Shown piece after piece: positions 1 to 12,700 of a stretch of 64,000 bases of DNA. Under the pieces are notes generated by a model. That model was not told the DNA's origin, did not search any database, and saw only the letters and a program-made list of their open reading frames with translations. Location: assembly GCA_039619475.1 (NCBI GenBank), contig CM077115.1, forward strand, positions 310,758,734 to 310,822,733. The letters are read 5' to 3'. The DNA is from Icerya purchasi (lineage: Eukaryota > Arthropoda > Insecta > Hemiptera > Monophlebidae). The stretch's first letter is position 1. Each line of letters opens with the position of its first letter. The translations under genes and the position numbers were made by a program.

Positions 1-1311
1 CCCTTCTAATGGTTTCTTCCTTTATATTATCGGTCGCCATTAATTCCTCCACCAAGATTAAACTTTTCGCTGAAATTTGACTTAACTCTTTTAGAAGTAG
101 GCATATTCATCGCTTCTGCTATTATCAAAAACGCCTTTCAGCAAATTACATCGAACTATCATTCCGTTAAATGTATGTTTACTGTGGTGGCTCCAAGTCA
201 CACTCGGCAGGTTGGCCCGTAGTTTTCAAATCATCAGTTTTCGGTGCTCGCCTTCACGGTCGCTGTCCATTCTTTCTTCCGAATTGATATTAGTTGAAAC
301 AGCCGTTAACATTACTACAATCATTTTCTGCAAAAAGAAGATACCCTTATTTTTTCATATACTTTACCAGCTGTTATACTTAAACTTTCCTGTTCGTGAT
401 CAACACCCAATTGCCAAATCAATCACCTTAATTCTGTTGTTACGTGTTGCCAATCGTGCAATCTTTCCATACGTACTGGGTAACAAACTAGCAAATCAGG
501 CGAAGAAGAGAAACGTGATTGCTTTCCGTCTCCGCATATTTCGATTTCTTCCTCGGACTCGCGAACTTCCTAAGTACTGATTCAAGAAAAGTGCAATAAC
601 ATCTGAGAAAATCTCTTCGCGATGAACAAACCACGTTAAATCGACCGTCCCGTCTTGCACCATTTTCTCTATCGCGGAAATAGAAAAGTCGTTCTGTGTC
701 GCCCGTGCATTGGTTATGTACAAATTTCCCATTCCTGCATTTTTTCCAACAATTTTCCTGATGTGTTGCAAAACCCAGTAACTATCATATTCTTATTTTA
801 AGTGTTGTTTCGAATTACCTTCAGCATGCTAAAAATGTAGTGTTACCTTCCTTTTCTAATTCCATGAACCCCTACAGACTTGTGCGTCTTATTTAATTGC
901 CTACATTTTTCGTGTCCCTCGGGTTTTTATTTTGCCGTACACGGCACATTAATGTAAAAAAGTCCGTTACATATAAGGTTAAATTTTTATAATGATCATT
1001 TATAATTGGCTAATTGTTTCAAATTATATTCAAGAAAGAAAACGGTATAATATTTTGGTTAGGGGGTATGTTTTTAACAACCCGAACGGGAAAGGATTTC
1101 ATTATACGATCGTGAGGCGATTGAAGATGGAATATCAGAGGACTAAATCAAGGGAATTACAGATCAAGATGAGAAGGAAAGGATGAAGGAAACATTATTA
1201 TAGGGAGCAGAAAAAAGACTCGGAGCTAAATTCGAGGAATACAAAAGAGAACATTTAGCGAGAAGCATGGTTTGTGTTGCATATAATAACAGGTGAATAT
1301 AATACTCTGAA
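1..1311. other. Non-coding or unrecognised DNA
   Basis: No gene is recognised here. A 91-codon open stretch lies on the minus strand at 496-771 and uses a TTG start. Its composition looks more protein-like than its surroundings, including a run reading TVDLTWFVHREEIFSDVIAL. I match it to no family, and the frame closes at a TGA at 496-498. It could be a chance frame or a scrap of an old element. The remainder is AT-rich single-copy-looking sequence. Confidence 0.25.
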
Positions 1312-1352
1312 GATATTTCCATTAAAGTTATTATAACTTTAATGGAAATATC
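1312..1352. repeat. Perfect inverted repeat, 19-bp arms
   Basis: The arms GATATTTCCATTAAAGTTA and TAACTTTAATGGAAATATC are exact reverse complements separated by 3 bases (TTA). A perfect 19-bp stem is unlikely by chance even in AT-rich DNA. It could be the core of a small fold-back element or simply a cruciform-prone site. Confidence 0.8.
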
Positions 1353-3808
1353 GCGAACTCTTTGATTTATTTCAAAATTGATATTTAAGGTTTGTTGATT
1401 AATATACGAATGCTTTTTTCTTTCTTTTTCTATATAATAGTAAACGAGATTAAAAGAAAAATGATGCTTCGATGATTATTTTAACGAAATCCTGTACAAA
1501 TTTGGAATATACGCTTTGTTGCATTTCATCGACCATCGATTATTATATAATTGCAGTTTTACGGGCTGTGTTTTTAATGTCAATTTAGGAAAAAAATCGA
1601 ATAATTTAATGCTTAATACAAACCGTGTACTCGCTCGCATCTTACGATTTTTTGAAATGAACCATATAATAATATGATTACTGTCAGCATCAGAGATTGC
1701 GGTTTGTCCATTGCCGGTATAACATTTTTCCCATCGTAGATATTTCGTAGTTTGTCTCTGTGTTTTATTTTTCCGGGCGTTTTTTTTTTTTTATATTCAT
1801 CGCATCCCATTTCGCTGTTTTCCGTTTGATTTAGCTACAAGTTTTATTAATAAAAGTTCGGCCTGTTGAATTTTATCACCATATATGTTCTTCGAGCGCA
1901 AAGCCATGAAAACTGAATTCACAACCTCTCTCTGCTAACTTCATGATAGTAGTTTCTGATAAATCGGCAATTTTCATTCGAATGCGGAAGTTATGTACAA
2001 TAAAAAACCCCTCTTAATCCGATGTTTCTGTGAAAAATTGATTTTCCTTCAAAACGAAACAACAGATTTCATCAGGTATCATGAATAAAAACAAGCAAAT
2101 AATTGCAACTCATTTTATTGTTGGATATATATATATATATATATATATATCCCAACCTAAAGTAATACAAAAATATTGAACATATGAAATGAACTTTGTG
2201 GAATGAGTCATCTAGGTACTAGCTATTATGTACGAAATATTCGCTGAAAGAGAAAGAGGGAGAAAAGGTTAAACCGCGGAAGACCGGTTCAGCAGAGGGG
2301 TTTTACTGTATTTAGGAAACTAACTTTTTGTTTTTGCTAGCGTTGATTTTAGTAATTTCTGAATGTTCGTTTTTTCTATTATTCGTTCACTTTTCTTTAT
2401 ACATTCGGTGTTCGAGAATTCGATAAACGTTATTTTCGTTTAAATTGATTTTTGATCCACGCTCCTGTAGCGAATTAAAAACGAGCAGGAAGAAAATACC
2501 GCCGCGAGAATTCCGTCTAATTTTTAGAGCGGTGAAATTTTTAATTACGAAGATTTCCTCCGCCGAGCAAGTAAAGACGACGAGTTGGCCTCCTCCTAGT
2601 AAGCATGAATGCTGTGACGCTTTTCATGAAATCTATACTCAGTGTCAATGGATCTAAAAAGAGAATATTCTAGTTTCAGATCAGGTATGTACCTCTGGCG
2701 GAGCGATTTGAGACACCGCAACTGACCCCCGGTTTATTTAATTTCACGCTGTGACTACTGAAATTTCAGGGAATTCCCGGAATCAATAAATGCCTTCTCC
2801 ATTTTTCGACAATTGCTGTACCGGAGCTGATAATGAATAGCGAGTGCCGTTTGTGGAGATGGACGAAAAACAGCTGTCTTGATTAATTTAAAATTTTTGT
2901 CTACTAAAGTACATCTGTATCTCTTTTTTTTTCTTTTTTCTTTTTCTGCGGGTATCGAAACATGAGAATTTATATTTTTCTATTATTATTATTTATTTTA
3001 TTTTTATTTTTTTTGCAATCAATTTCAACTGATTACAAATAAAACGTACGCAAGATATGCCGCGGAAGTTAATATTCTCCGCAAGGTTTGTTAGTACGTT
3101 TCTTGTACTCAGCAATAAATTATCTTTATCGTTTATTTGTCCGCTCTGGAAATGATTTAACAAAACCGATAATGTGTATAATAGGACCTGCGTTTAGTTA
3201 ATTGATCGATGGATAGCCATCGGCGGGAGTTGTATGTTGTCTCGGAATATTAGAAAAAATAAGAATAAAAAATAGGAATGATAAAAAAAAAAAAAAAAAG
3301 TAGTTAATCGTAAGAAACCCGTACTGTAGATATTGTCGATGTTCTTGGCAGCACGTGCATATGAATGAGATAGCGTGTATGCATGCGACTGCTATTATTA
3401 CTATCATTATCGGTCGCGCTAATTAAATTTGTTGTGCAAGGAACAAAACAAGTTAGTGCGACTTGTTATAAATGAGCCCCGGCGCTAGGGGACTCGTCGT
3501 GTTTCATAGAAGGAGGAGTTTTGGCGCATATAAATATGTCAAACCGTTTCCGGTCATTAATGATTTATAAAAGAACAACGTGTTGCCGTAGTTCATTTTG
3601 CCAAAAATCTGTTTAAATTTAATTCGAATTAAACCCGTTAGAGTGTTTATAGTTCGGGCGAGTATGGCAAAGGCCTTTCTTTCCGTCTTCTCAACTGACG
3701 CTTCCCTTTTTTCTTTATTTTCTTCCGTTCGTTTGCTAACACGAGAGAAGTAGTTTCGGTTTAGCCTATGTACAGATTTACGAAATTCTGCCTTTTCAAA
3801 GAAAAATG
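1353..3808. other. Intronic-type sequence without a gene
   Basis: Contains a (TA)13 microsatellite at 2125-2150 and an A-tract around 3283-3299. Short open frames lack recognisable domains. No splice-bounded exon with a recognisable product was seen. Confidence 0.5.
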
Positions 3809-3897
3809 GTTAGTGAAATCGGTTCAGTCGTTTTCAAGTGATGCATTTACCAACGAGAACGGCATTTAATTTTTATTTATTTATATATATATAGATG
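3809..3897 (+). repeat. RTE/LINE-like 3' tail relic
   Basis: The stretch reads 'gtgaaatcggttcagtcg' then 'ttttcaagtgatgcattt', an 'acgagaacggcat' segment and a terminal TATATATATAGAT. This matches the general look of insect RTE-type LINE tails (the 'atcggttcagccgttttcgagtt' theme ending in a short tandem repeat). Only the tail is recognisable and no reverse transcriptase is adjacent. The assignment is from remembered pattern, not alignment. Confidence 0.4.
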
Positions 3898-4009
3898 TTT
3901 TTTAAGTTAACGATAACCGTAATATTTATATTTATGTAGTACTAAATTCGAAGGAATTTGATTTTTCCGCTGCAAAGAGGAAGGGGAACGTACTTTTTTG
4001 CTATTTTTT

Positions 4010-4660
4010 GAAATTATCACCATCTCAAAAATTTCGCTAAGAAAATGAAATACCGTTTCGTTCCCGGCAAACAACGATCTTTCCAACGATATATCACATG
4101 CCGGGGAAAAAATATTTTATTCAAACTTTTTGAGCTTTCGGTACCCCAAAGGTCTGAATATAAAGTTGTAAGCTTGGCTATAGTTTTCCTATGAAACGGT
4201 CGTTTATGCATATGTCTGAAATACGTTTTGGTGTCTTCAACGTTTTTACTCGGGTAATACTTACGTGAGCTTCCTTTTCTTTTTTTTTTTTGCTGTTTTT
4301 GGCCCAAAAGGGGGGTTAAGTAATTTTTTTACCGTAAGTTTTTGATTTTATGAAAGGACTCCTGCACTTTATTTTATATTTTGAATTTCACCTTTAAGGG
4401 TCTATCTGGTGATGTGTTATAATTTTTTAAGTGATTTTTGGGGTCGTTTTAAATACCATATTATATATTCTTGACGGTTTTTTGGGTTTTTCGCCACCCG
4501 GGGTAATCGGTCATCTTGAAATTATAGATCGTTTTAAAGAGAATTTTAATTGTAACTTACGTTCCAAATTTGAAGTTCATAAGTCAAACCGTTCGTGAGT
4601 TATTGTCGTTTCTGAACCGTCTTATTAGGATTCCGTACATTACGAGTATATGTGTACGGA
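4010..4660 (-). repeat. Dispersed repeat copy A
   Basis: On the minus strand, 4076-4095 reads GATATATCGTTGGAAAGATC, identical to 7464-7483 on the plus strand. Similarity continues on both sides for roughly 100 bp: a '(g/a)acaaaac..tatttcattt.ctt..' segment follows and an 'atgtgatatatc' lead-in precedes. The flank at 4570-4640 ('gttccaaatttgaagttcataagtcaaaccgttcgtgag') also has the look of transposon-derived DNA. The 96-codon minus frame at 4017-4307 lies over this repeat. The same peptide core (HVIYRWKDR) appears from the 7.4 kb copy, but changes fall at all codon positions, so I read it as non-coding. Confidence 0.65.
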
Positions 4661-4699
4661 ATCGTAAAAATCGAAACATAATCACAATAACCGGATGTA

Positions 4700-6398
4700 C
4701 AGAACAGCAAATTTTGCAGAAAAAAGATAAACGAAAACATTACTGCATAAATCCTCGCGTACTTAATCATATTACATTGAAGTCGCGAAGGGACTCTAGC
4801 AATCAAAAAGAATGTCTGTGAGGAGTATTAACTAATCATTTTGATTCATTACTGGCGCGCATGCGCTATTCGACATTTGTTACATATATCCGTTTCCGTA
4901 TAAAAACTAAAGAGGAGGCAGATTCTGAATATTGATCAGACGCCATAAATACTAAAAAAGTGTGTAATTCTTGACGTTTCTGCTGCCCCCCCCCCATATA
5001 TATATATATAACATTTATTTGTAATAATCAATTTTCCAGACATAGACTGTCATCAGTTCAACTTGTGCAGATAAAATTTTTAAAGACGAATATGTGTCGG
5101 CTAAAGCAGAATTTCTCCGATTACGCAAGGATAGCACTTTAAAAGTGGAATTTCAAAATTATGACCTCTGTACATTTTGGGAAAAAAATAGGTGCTGAAT
5201 ATATTCTATTATAGCTGATAGAGCTCTAAGAATCTTAATAACGTTTGCTATCACTTACAAATGTGAGAGTGGTACCCCAATTTTAGCGGCAGTAAAAACA
5301 AGGACCAGAAATCGTCTCAATGTGGAGAACATGACCTGAGATCCGCTTTAAGTGAAACTAAACCTAACACTAAAAAGCTTGCAAATACGAAACAATTTCA
5401 GCCTTTACACTGAAAATCGTTAATGTGCTTGTAAGGACGTTTATTTTTGTACAGTTTATTATGATTAATAAAGTATATTTGTATTTACATGTGCCGTATT
5501 TATTAATAACATTGCAATGGGAAGGGGTGGGAAATCAGTTTTCCTGATAGATCATAGAGGGATAATACGATTAAAAAGATTAGGAACCGATGCTTTAACG
5601 AAACCGCCGCTGCCGTCAAAAATCTCGCTGTTGGTTAATTTTAGTTTCGTAAATGCCGGGTTATCCAGATTTTTTCTATGTATAAAGGTCTAGAACAATC
5701 TCCACGTTAGTTTGGATGACGAGTGCAATAGTTTAAAGATCGAAATCTGCTTAGAGTTGAAAAAGTTTTACTAAAAATACGACAATATAAGCATGTAATA
5801 GAGACAAACACCTTGAAAAATAGGTTAACCTGGCGGGGTGATCCATTTACGATCATTGTGAAAACAGATTTCGAAAAATAACTGCAGCATCGGTGACCAA
5901 GCACGAAGGTAAACACCGCGAAATTAAAATATATTAAATTTGATGAAATAATAACAGTTTTTAGTTAAACTAATTGTTTTTCTCAATGTAATTGATTAAA
6001 TTTATAATTTAACAAACACGTGCTTACGCCACGTTTTTTTACGATACTTCGGCAGTTCTGATAGTTTTCGAAATTCCCTATTTATTTTTAAACAATCGAC
6101 ATAATTCTGCGACTTGTTGTCACTTTTGTTAGGAAATCGGAGGAGCCAAAAATGTTACAAATCCAATAGCGTAATTAAAATTCATTCGATCCGCCATATT
6201 TATTCGCGATAAATTTATAGAATGTATTTTTTCTTAGCAATTAAAAGGACGATCTCGACGAGATACGCAATGTACATATATATTTTCGCGTTTAACAAAA
6301 ATTTGAAGAAAAACAAATTTTTAATTACATCAGTTATCGAATGGAATATTTATTTTTTCGTTTTAGCGTATCTAGGCAGTCGTCGGAACAAACTTCTT

Positions 6399-6401
<3 letters not shown>
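4700..6401. other. Intronic-type sequence without a gene
   Basis: Holds a C10 tract at 4986-4995 directly followed by a short (TA) run, and otherwise AT-rich sequence. The minus frame at 5707-5916 has no recognisable motif. Confidence 0.5.

Positions 6402-6461
<60 letters not shown>
6402..6461 (+). repeat. (TC)n microsatellite, about 30 units
   Basis: Uninterrupted TC dinucleotides lie between two T-rich stretches. The serine/leucine run of the overlapping 92-codon frame at 6222-6500 comes entirely from this repeat, so that frame is not a gene. Confidence 0.95.
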
Positions 6462-6464
<3 letters not shown>

Positions 6465-6754
6465 CTTTTTTCAATAACATTATCAAAATACTCATTATAA
6501 TACTTAACTCCTGAGCGTCGGCGACTACTTATTCGTACATTTCAACAGTGCAGAATAGGTAAGTGAACTGGGCAATTATACGCGACGCTAGTGTACACGC
6601 GCAAGACTTTACTTGCAACTGATTAATAATTGTTTAATTTATCGCGCTACAAGTGCAGTTCTATGTGTGGCTGCTGTGTACTGACTAGCGCGCATATGAT
6701 ATTGTCTTCCATATGAATCTATTAGTGTTTATTTTATTTAATTCTCCTTCGTAA

Positions 6755-6835
6755 TAATTGCTGTCGTCACCTAGGATTGAAACTTCCGTAACGGAAGTCA
6801 AACGCTCTAGCAACTAGGCTATCGCAACTACATCA
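6755..6835 (-). repeat. tRNA-like fragment, possible SINE head
   Basis: On the minus strand the sequence reads 'gatagcctagttgctagagcg', resembling a tRNA A-box. It is followed by 'acttccgttacggaagt', a perfect 5-bp anticodon-like stem with a 7-base loop, and then 'gtttcaatcct', resembling a B-box. The T-arm 5' half seems missing and the loop lacks the canonical T before the anticodon. It is therefore not a functional tRNA. A tRNA-derived SINE head or a tRNA pseudogene fits best. Confidence 0.4.
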
Positions 6836-7119
6836 AAATGCTATCAATGAAAAATACGAAAGAATCGTGTGAAAAATAAGTTCTAAAACCTGTCTAGAAT
6901 AAAATCGTAGCATGCTTTCGAAAGCAACTGGTTGCTTTATAATTCTAAAAATTACAGCATTAATCGTTAGAATATATATAAAATTTTATTTTTGAATATG
7001 ATTTCGCATTAATAAACTTTTTAATAAAACGATTAGATCTTTCTAAAATATTTTACTCCATCGAGTTTGGGGGGGGGGGATGTTAATGTGTATTTTTATA
7101 GACTTATATTTAACTCGCT

Positions 7120-8035
7120 TTGTCATTTTTTCTGTCTGGGGGGAATTTTGGAAACGATTTTTCACCTACTTCCCGATGAATTAAAAAAGTAGTGTTCTTT
7201 TGCAGAAATGTTTGTTATAGATGATAATACAATGCAACATCCGGGTTTCCAACTTCAAAAAATTAAACCCTCGGGGTGCCAAACTGGAGGGAATTTTGGA
7301 AACGATTTTTCACCTACTTCCCGATGAATTAAAAAAGTAGTGTCCTTTTGCAGAAATTCTTGTTATAGATGACAATACAATATTATGCAACATCCGGGTT
7401 TCCAGCTTTAAAATTAAATCCTCGGGACACCGAAATATATATATTTTTTTTCTTCGGACATGTGATATATCGTTGGAAAGATCGCTATTTGTCGAGAACA
7501 AAACCATATTTTATTTCTTTAATGAAATTTTCGAAATTTACGAAAAGTTTAAAAAAGCGTGAGATCTAATATGTAGCGCTCCCTCTTTGCATTATAGCTC
7601 TAAAAATTTTGAATAAGATTGAAAATGCACATATATTTCTTTGGTTTGGAATATCTAGGTTTCCAACTTTAGAATTAGCCTCTCGTGGGAGATTCGAAAC
7701 CTCGAACTTTTGGGGAAAAAATTTTTTTCTTCCCGGGTATATGATATACATATATACTGTTGGAAAGAGCGCTACTTCTCGGCAGCAAACTCGTATTTCA
7801 TTTTGTTAACGAAACATTGGAAGTTTACTAAATGTTTAAAAAAGTACAAAAAATCACGTATCGCTTGCTTGTAGCTCAGCTTTATAGTTAAAAATTTTGA
7901 ACAATTAAAAAAAAAAATGCGCATCCTTGTATATTTCTTTACTTTGGAACATTTGGGTTTTCAACTTTAAAATCGCCCCCCCCCCCGATAGTTTAAAAAA
8001 AAAATTTTCAGCCATGTGATATATCTCAAACATTG
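7120..8035 (+). repeat. Dispersed repeat copy B, tandem duplication
   Basis: Two near-identical units start at about 7141 and 7289, 148 bp apart. Each reads 'ggaattttggaaacgatttt', 'cacctacttcccgatgaatt', then '..caacatccgggtttcca'. More diverged copies of the last part follow at about 7640 ('aatatctaggtttccaactt') and 7945 ('catttgggttttcaacttt'). The core GATATATCGTTGGAAAGATC at 7464-7483 recurs on the opposite strand at 4076-4095, with weaker versions at about 7743 and 8017. G11 and C11 tracts lie near the edges (7069-7079 and 7976-7986). Short open frames inside are incidental. Confidence 0.75.
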
Positions 8036-8849
8036 TGTTTCATGTGCTGAGGATTCCGTATATGTATTGAATGAAAAACAAAATACGATATAATTAAAAG
8101 AACGTGATCCAAATGATTCGATAATAAAATGTAACACAAATTTCTGTAAATGTCCTATAATAAAGATATTGAGAGGCGAGTTTCGGTTACATGGAATTCG
8201 AAATTGCATGATTACGATGCGGTTCTATGAAAACTAGTCGATATTAATTGTGTTTGTGGGTTCTTGTTTTTTTTGTGTGTTTATGTTAATTATAAAAAAT
8301 AAGTACGGGCGAAAGGCAATTGCCAAAATGATCATTCGATATTTTTATTATATATTATCCAGCAGCACACAAAATAAATCGAATCCCATCATTATTGACT
8401 GTTAAAAATGAAGAAAGAACACACGGTGTTCTTCGTGGGATATTCTTTCTCCTGTGAAAATGTTAGAATGTCGATCTGGAAAGCTCAGAGAAGCGCCTAC
8501 ACTACATTACGGACTTTTTATTCGATATCAGACACTCTATTTATTAGGGATTGCCGGTGACCGTTACTCGAGACAAAGACGGACACGATAAAACAATCCC
8601 GAGTAATTTCGTTTACGATTTTGTTGGGTTTTCGTGTCGATTACGGAATATAATGTTCGGGAGACGAATCGTTTTGTATTTTTCTCGGCGAATTAATACC
8701 TCTAGTCGCTGATTAATAATATTGTTGTTATTATTTTTATTCATTACACGTGGACTGGACACAATGGAAATTACGGAGCGCAGAAGCGGTGTACCTTCTG
8801 ATATAATTGATGATATGCTGACGGAATAATAAGTGAAACTGAACACACT

Positions 8850-9720
8850 AACCTCTGCTGTACACGCATGTATCGTTACGTCAGAACGTCGATGTATCGA
8901 TGCTATAACGTCGGAGCGGCGGGTGTTGCCAGCGGTAGCGCAGTTTTCTGTGCGTTAGTCTTTTCGATAATTGGCAGCCGTTTGCGATGTTGGTGCGCTC
9001 GGATTGGATTGCCGCTGACCTAAACATGTTTTATACTTCGGCGTTAGTCCGGTCGATCCTCTTGTCTCCGTATTTATTTTTTATGTCGTTTTCTTTTTTC
9101 TTTTTCGGCTTTTTACATTTTTATTTTCCGTCGTCTCGAAGAGAGCAGAGAGCGAATAATATACATATGTGTGTATTTAAAAAAACGCACATGCGCATAT
9201 GTGTATAGGCAGAAATAATAAAACGATTACGGCCGTTGTCTAATTTTAGCGATATGTGCCGTTGATTGTGTGGGTTATTGTAGATAGAGAGTGGGCTGGG
9301 TTATATATCTCGTATCTTTTGTCGTCTTGCTCGGCGCACACACAGGCTACTCTACTCGGTGTAATGAATGATTATGATCAACGTTATCCAGAGCATAATA
9401 ACGCGTTCTCCTCCGTTATTATTATGTACGTACATAGTTGTCTAGTCCGTAGTACTGGTGCGTTTTTCGTATTCTTCGTGTAAAGATTACGCTTGCCCGC
9501 TGGTCTGTGTGTGTACGTACTTGCATACACGTAAGTTTTTAGTGTATTGCATTCCGCGTATACGGGAAGTCTCTCTCTGTGCCGTGATCTGTTGATGTGT
9601 TTATAGGTGTCTGTTCGCAGATGTTGAACACACACTGGTCGTATTGGCGTGCATCGCGTTTCCGGCTTTCGTCTCTTAGCTGAAATTATCATCCTTTTTC
9701 ATTCTTCTTCATCTTTAATC
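8850..9720. other. GC-richer, CpG-containing island
   Basis: Composition changes around 8860-9010 ('gtcggagcggcgggtgttgc'), with many CpG and TGTGTG/GTAC stretches up to about 9650. Two short frames overlap (8987-9208 plus, 9384-9692 minus), but neither has a recognisable domain. It could be a promoter with a non-coding first exon, an enhancer, or an eroding transposon. No TATA box or clear initiator is convincing. Confidence 0.25.
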
Positions 9721-12700
9721 GACTTCCAAATTGGACAATCTATAAATTTTGGAATTCGCTTTGAACTATGCAACCAAAAAATTGAGGCTGCCACTCCCCT
9801 GCCCGATCGGATATTTTAAATTATACGATAGAGTATGGGATTAGTGTGTTCAGACGTGTTATCACGTGCCAAATGTATCTCTGTACATTAAAAGTGTAAA
9901 AAGCGGTCACACGCAAGAAACTTTGCGAACGATTAAAAGTTATTATATACACGGATATCCCCATTAGATTCAGTCTCTGAAGAAGACGAATAGAATGTAG
10001 GCATTTCGAAGGACGCAAAATAAAAGTTGAAGAAAAAGAAGGCAATGCGTGTGTAAAGGCAACGACGGTTCAATTTGAGGAGCAGGTGAAAATGTAAAGT
10101 AAAACATGGTATTTAAAAAAAGTTTACATTAACGATATCGAAATAACGTACATAAATGTTAAATCGAAAAGTGATTTAGATCTACGTATATAAGTTTTTA
10201 TATTTTCCCCTAATACTTCTAAATTAGAATTATTTTCTTCCACGCGACAAACTGCACCGCCATTGATAATTGACAATTCGGTTAGTGTCCCGCTGACGTT
10301 CGATTAGAGTCGCCCATGACACGATGATGACTTTTTCAGGTAACGTACGCATCAATGGCCACGACGACGACAACGACGACACCTGTTACGGAAATCGGTC
10401 GCGTTCACATAGTTATGCGTTGGATGATCGTAAGGGAAATGTTCTTGTGGATTTTTAATATTTCCTTTAAATTTTCGACCATTTGCTAATATCGGCTGCA
10501 GCTAAAGCTGCGTACACAAGGCGCGTGTTATATCTCAATGAAGAGGAGTAGTAGTTCATTAGTTTCATTATCTGCTTAGGTTACATAAAAAAAAAAAAAA
10601 AAAACAAAAAAAAAACAAAAGTCAACGGAATCCAAATTACACTTTTAAGTTTTAAAATGAAATATAACACTACTAAAACGTGATTTTTATTCAGCGGATT
10701 CATAATGAAATGCCGGGCGCCCCCCCCTATGTATTCTGTTTATTAATTAATTGATGAAGATAATGAAAATTATGAACAATAAAAACTTCTTTAAAAAAAA
10801 ATAAACGATAAATAAATACGTTCGTGTTTTTCTTTCTTCCGGGAAATTGTTCCATCTTTATTACTAGAAAGCGGGAAAAATTGTATTGATAAAGAAAAAT
10901 TTAGGATATATATCTTGTGTTGGCATCTGAATGAAAGAGTTCTCTAGTAAATGATTACTTCAGGTCTCCTTCAGATATCGACACACAATATGCACTAAAT
11001 TTATCTTTACTAATAATATATTTTTCTTTCCCTCTTTCCAGTACTAATTTCTCCAAAAACACGACCAGAATATTCGTTTTAATATTCAATCTCTATATAT
11101 ACATACATATATGTATATGCATGCATAGAGGGAGAGAAAATTATAGGTACATTTTATTCTTCCTTCCGCTACATAGACTTTTTTCTTCTTTTGCTATTTT
11201 ACTATTATTTGATTAGGGATGTTTTGGCAAATGACGATCATCTTTAATTAATCAGAATTTAATATTTATAACTTTCCGGGGCACTCTTACATATTAAAGG
11301 TCGTTTCAAAATTTGCGTTTGTTTGTTGATTGCGGTTTTTTTTTTTTTTATTATTATTTTAGACCGCTCTGAAATAAAGAAATTGAGTAACAGCGAGTAG
11401 TAGGTATGTTCCTGTAGAGGAGTAAAGTTTAAAAAGTGCTTCATGTCGCATTTAAAAAAAATCTTTTTTTTTTTTCTTTTTCGGTACAATAAACGATTTG
11501 GATAAATTTTTGCTTTACAAATTTGGCATAAAAATAATGGCAGGAACAAAATGCACGTTACGCAAAACAAACGAATTTTCATCGATTATTATTATTATTT
11601 ATTTTTATTTTTTTTTTCCCCCGAAAAAGAGAAAAGAAAGAAAACTTATAGTGTTTCCGGATTTTAAAATCAATATCGCTCGCTGCAAGTTGCCACAATA
11701 TTTTCGGGTGTAGTCAAAGTTTATTCCCCGGCAGTAGGCAAAAAAACTTTGTTGTTATGCGATTTTCGAAAAGAGAATTTGGCAAAACTGTCTTGGCGTA
11801 TTTGTTGCCAGACGTGACGAGGAGTCGCGCACGATGTTTACGTAAAAATATCTTTATCGCAGAAGTAAGGACGTCTGGTGATTAATCAGATTGTGTTCGT
11901 CTGACACTAGCGTTCGACTGTTACAGACACGCCCGGTTAATTGCCTTGTTGCGGTTGAATGGTTTCCGTACGTGCGTGTGCGCCGCATGTAATTTTCATT
12001 TGCCGTTTGTAAAATCGAATTATACACTTGTAAAAATTTGACGCGAAAGGAACTGCAAAACAAATCCGGTCATTGTCCGTCTGATCTCGATGCCGTTGCA
12101 ATGTCGAGACGAGAAATGAGCCGCTACGAATGGAAATAATAGGTGTTAAAATGTAGCGCTAATTGAATTGCGGTTCCGAGATTCGCACGTTAGAGACTTC
12201 ATTATATCGTGTCACTGAAACACAGTCTCAGATGCCGGTGAGCTAAAAATCGATATTTACAAAAGCGCAATATTCTCGAATGTGTTAATCTCGTAATGTG
12301 TAAAATAATCGCTTTTAATAGTTCAGCGCCCTTTCATTATCACGATGACCGTCGATTTTACTTCAGAACCGATAACAAAGAACGCTTGTATTTACCTTAA
12401 ATTTACTTAAAAACCCCCCTCCCGGTGTTTAACTTCTCTTCTTAGCGTAGCTAAATATGTTTGTTGCGTTATTCGCTTTGACGTCAATTTTTATCCAGAA
12501 TTTACATCATTACAATATAAAATAGTACGTTAATAAATCGTTAGTGGGGTTAACGTGTGTTGTGGTCGTCGCCACACCGCCAATGTCGTCAGTCTTCAAA
12601 TTTCTTATACAGCGGCAATTACGCTGAAACGGGAAGCCAGTTTTCTCCGAGACAATTCATCCGGTTACGAATAAAATTGAAAAATGACCGCTTTCTAGAA

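Noticed and set aside
6222..6500. 92-codon frame with a long Ser-Leu run
   Set aside because: The run is the (TC)n microsatellite and the rest has no domain.
7369..7569. Shared peptide HVIYRWKDR in frames at 4.0-4.3 and 7.4-7.6 kb, considered as a conserved protein
   Set aside because: The DNA itself is repeated, substitutions fall at all codon positions, and both frames lack proper context. Treated as a non-coding repeat.
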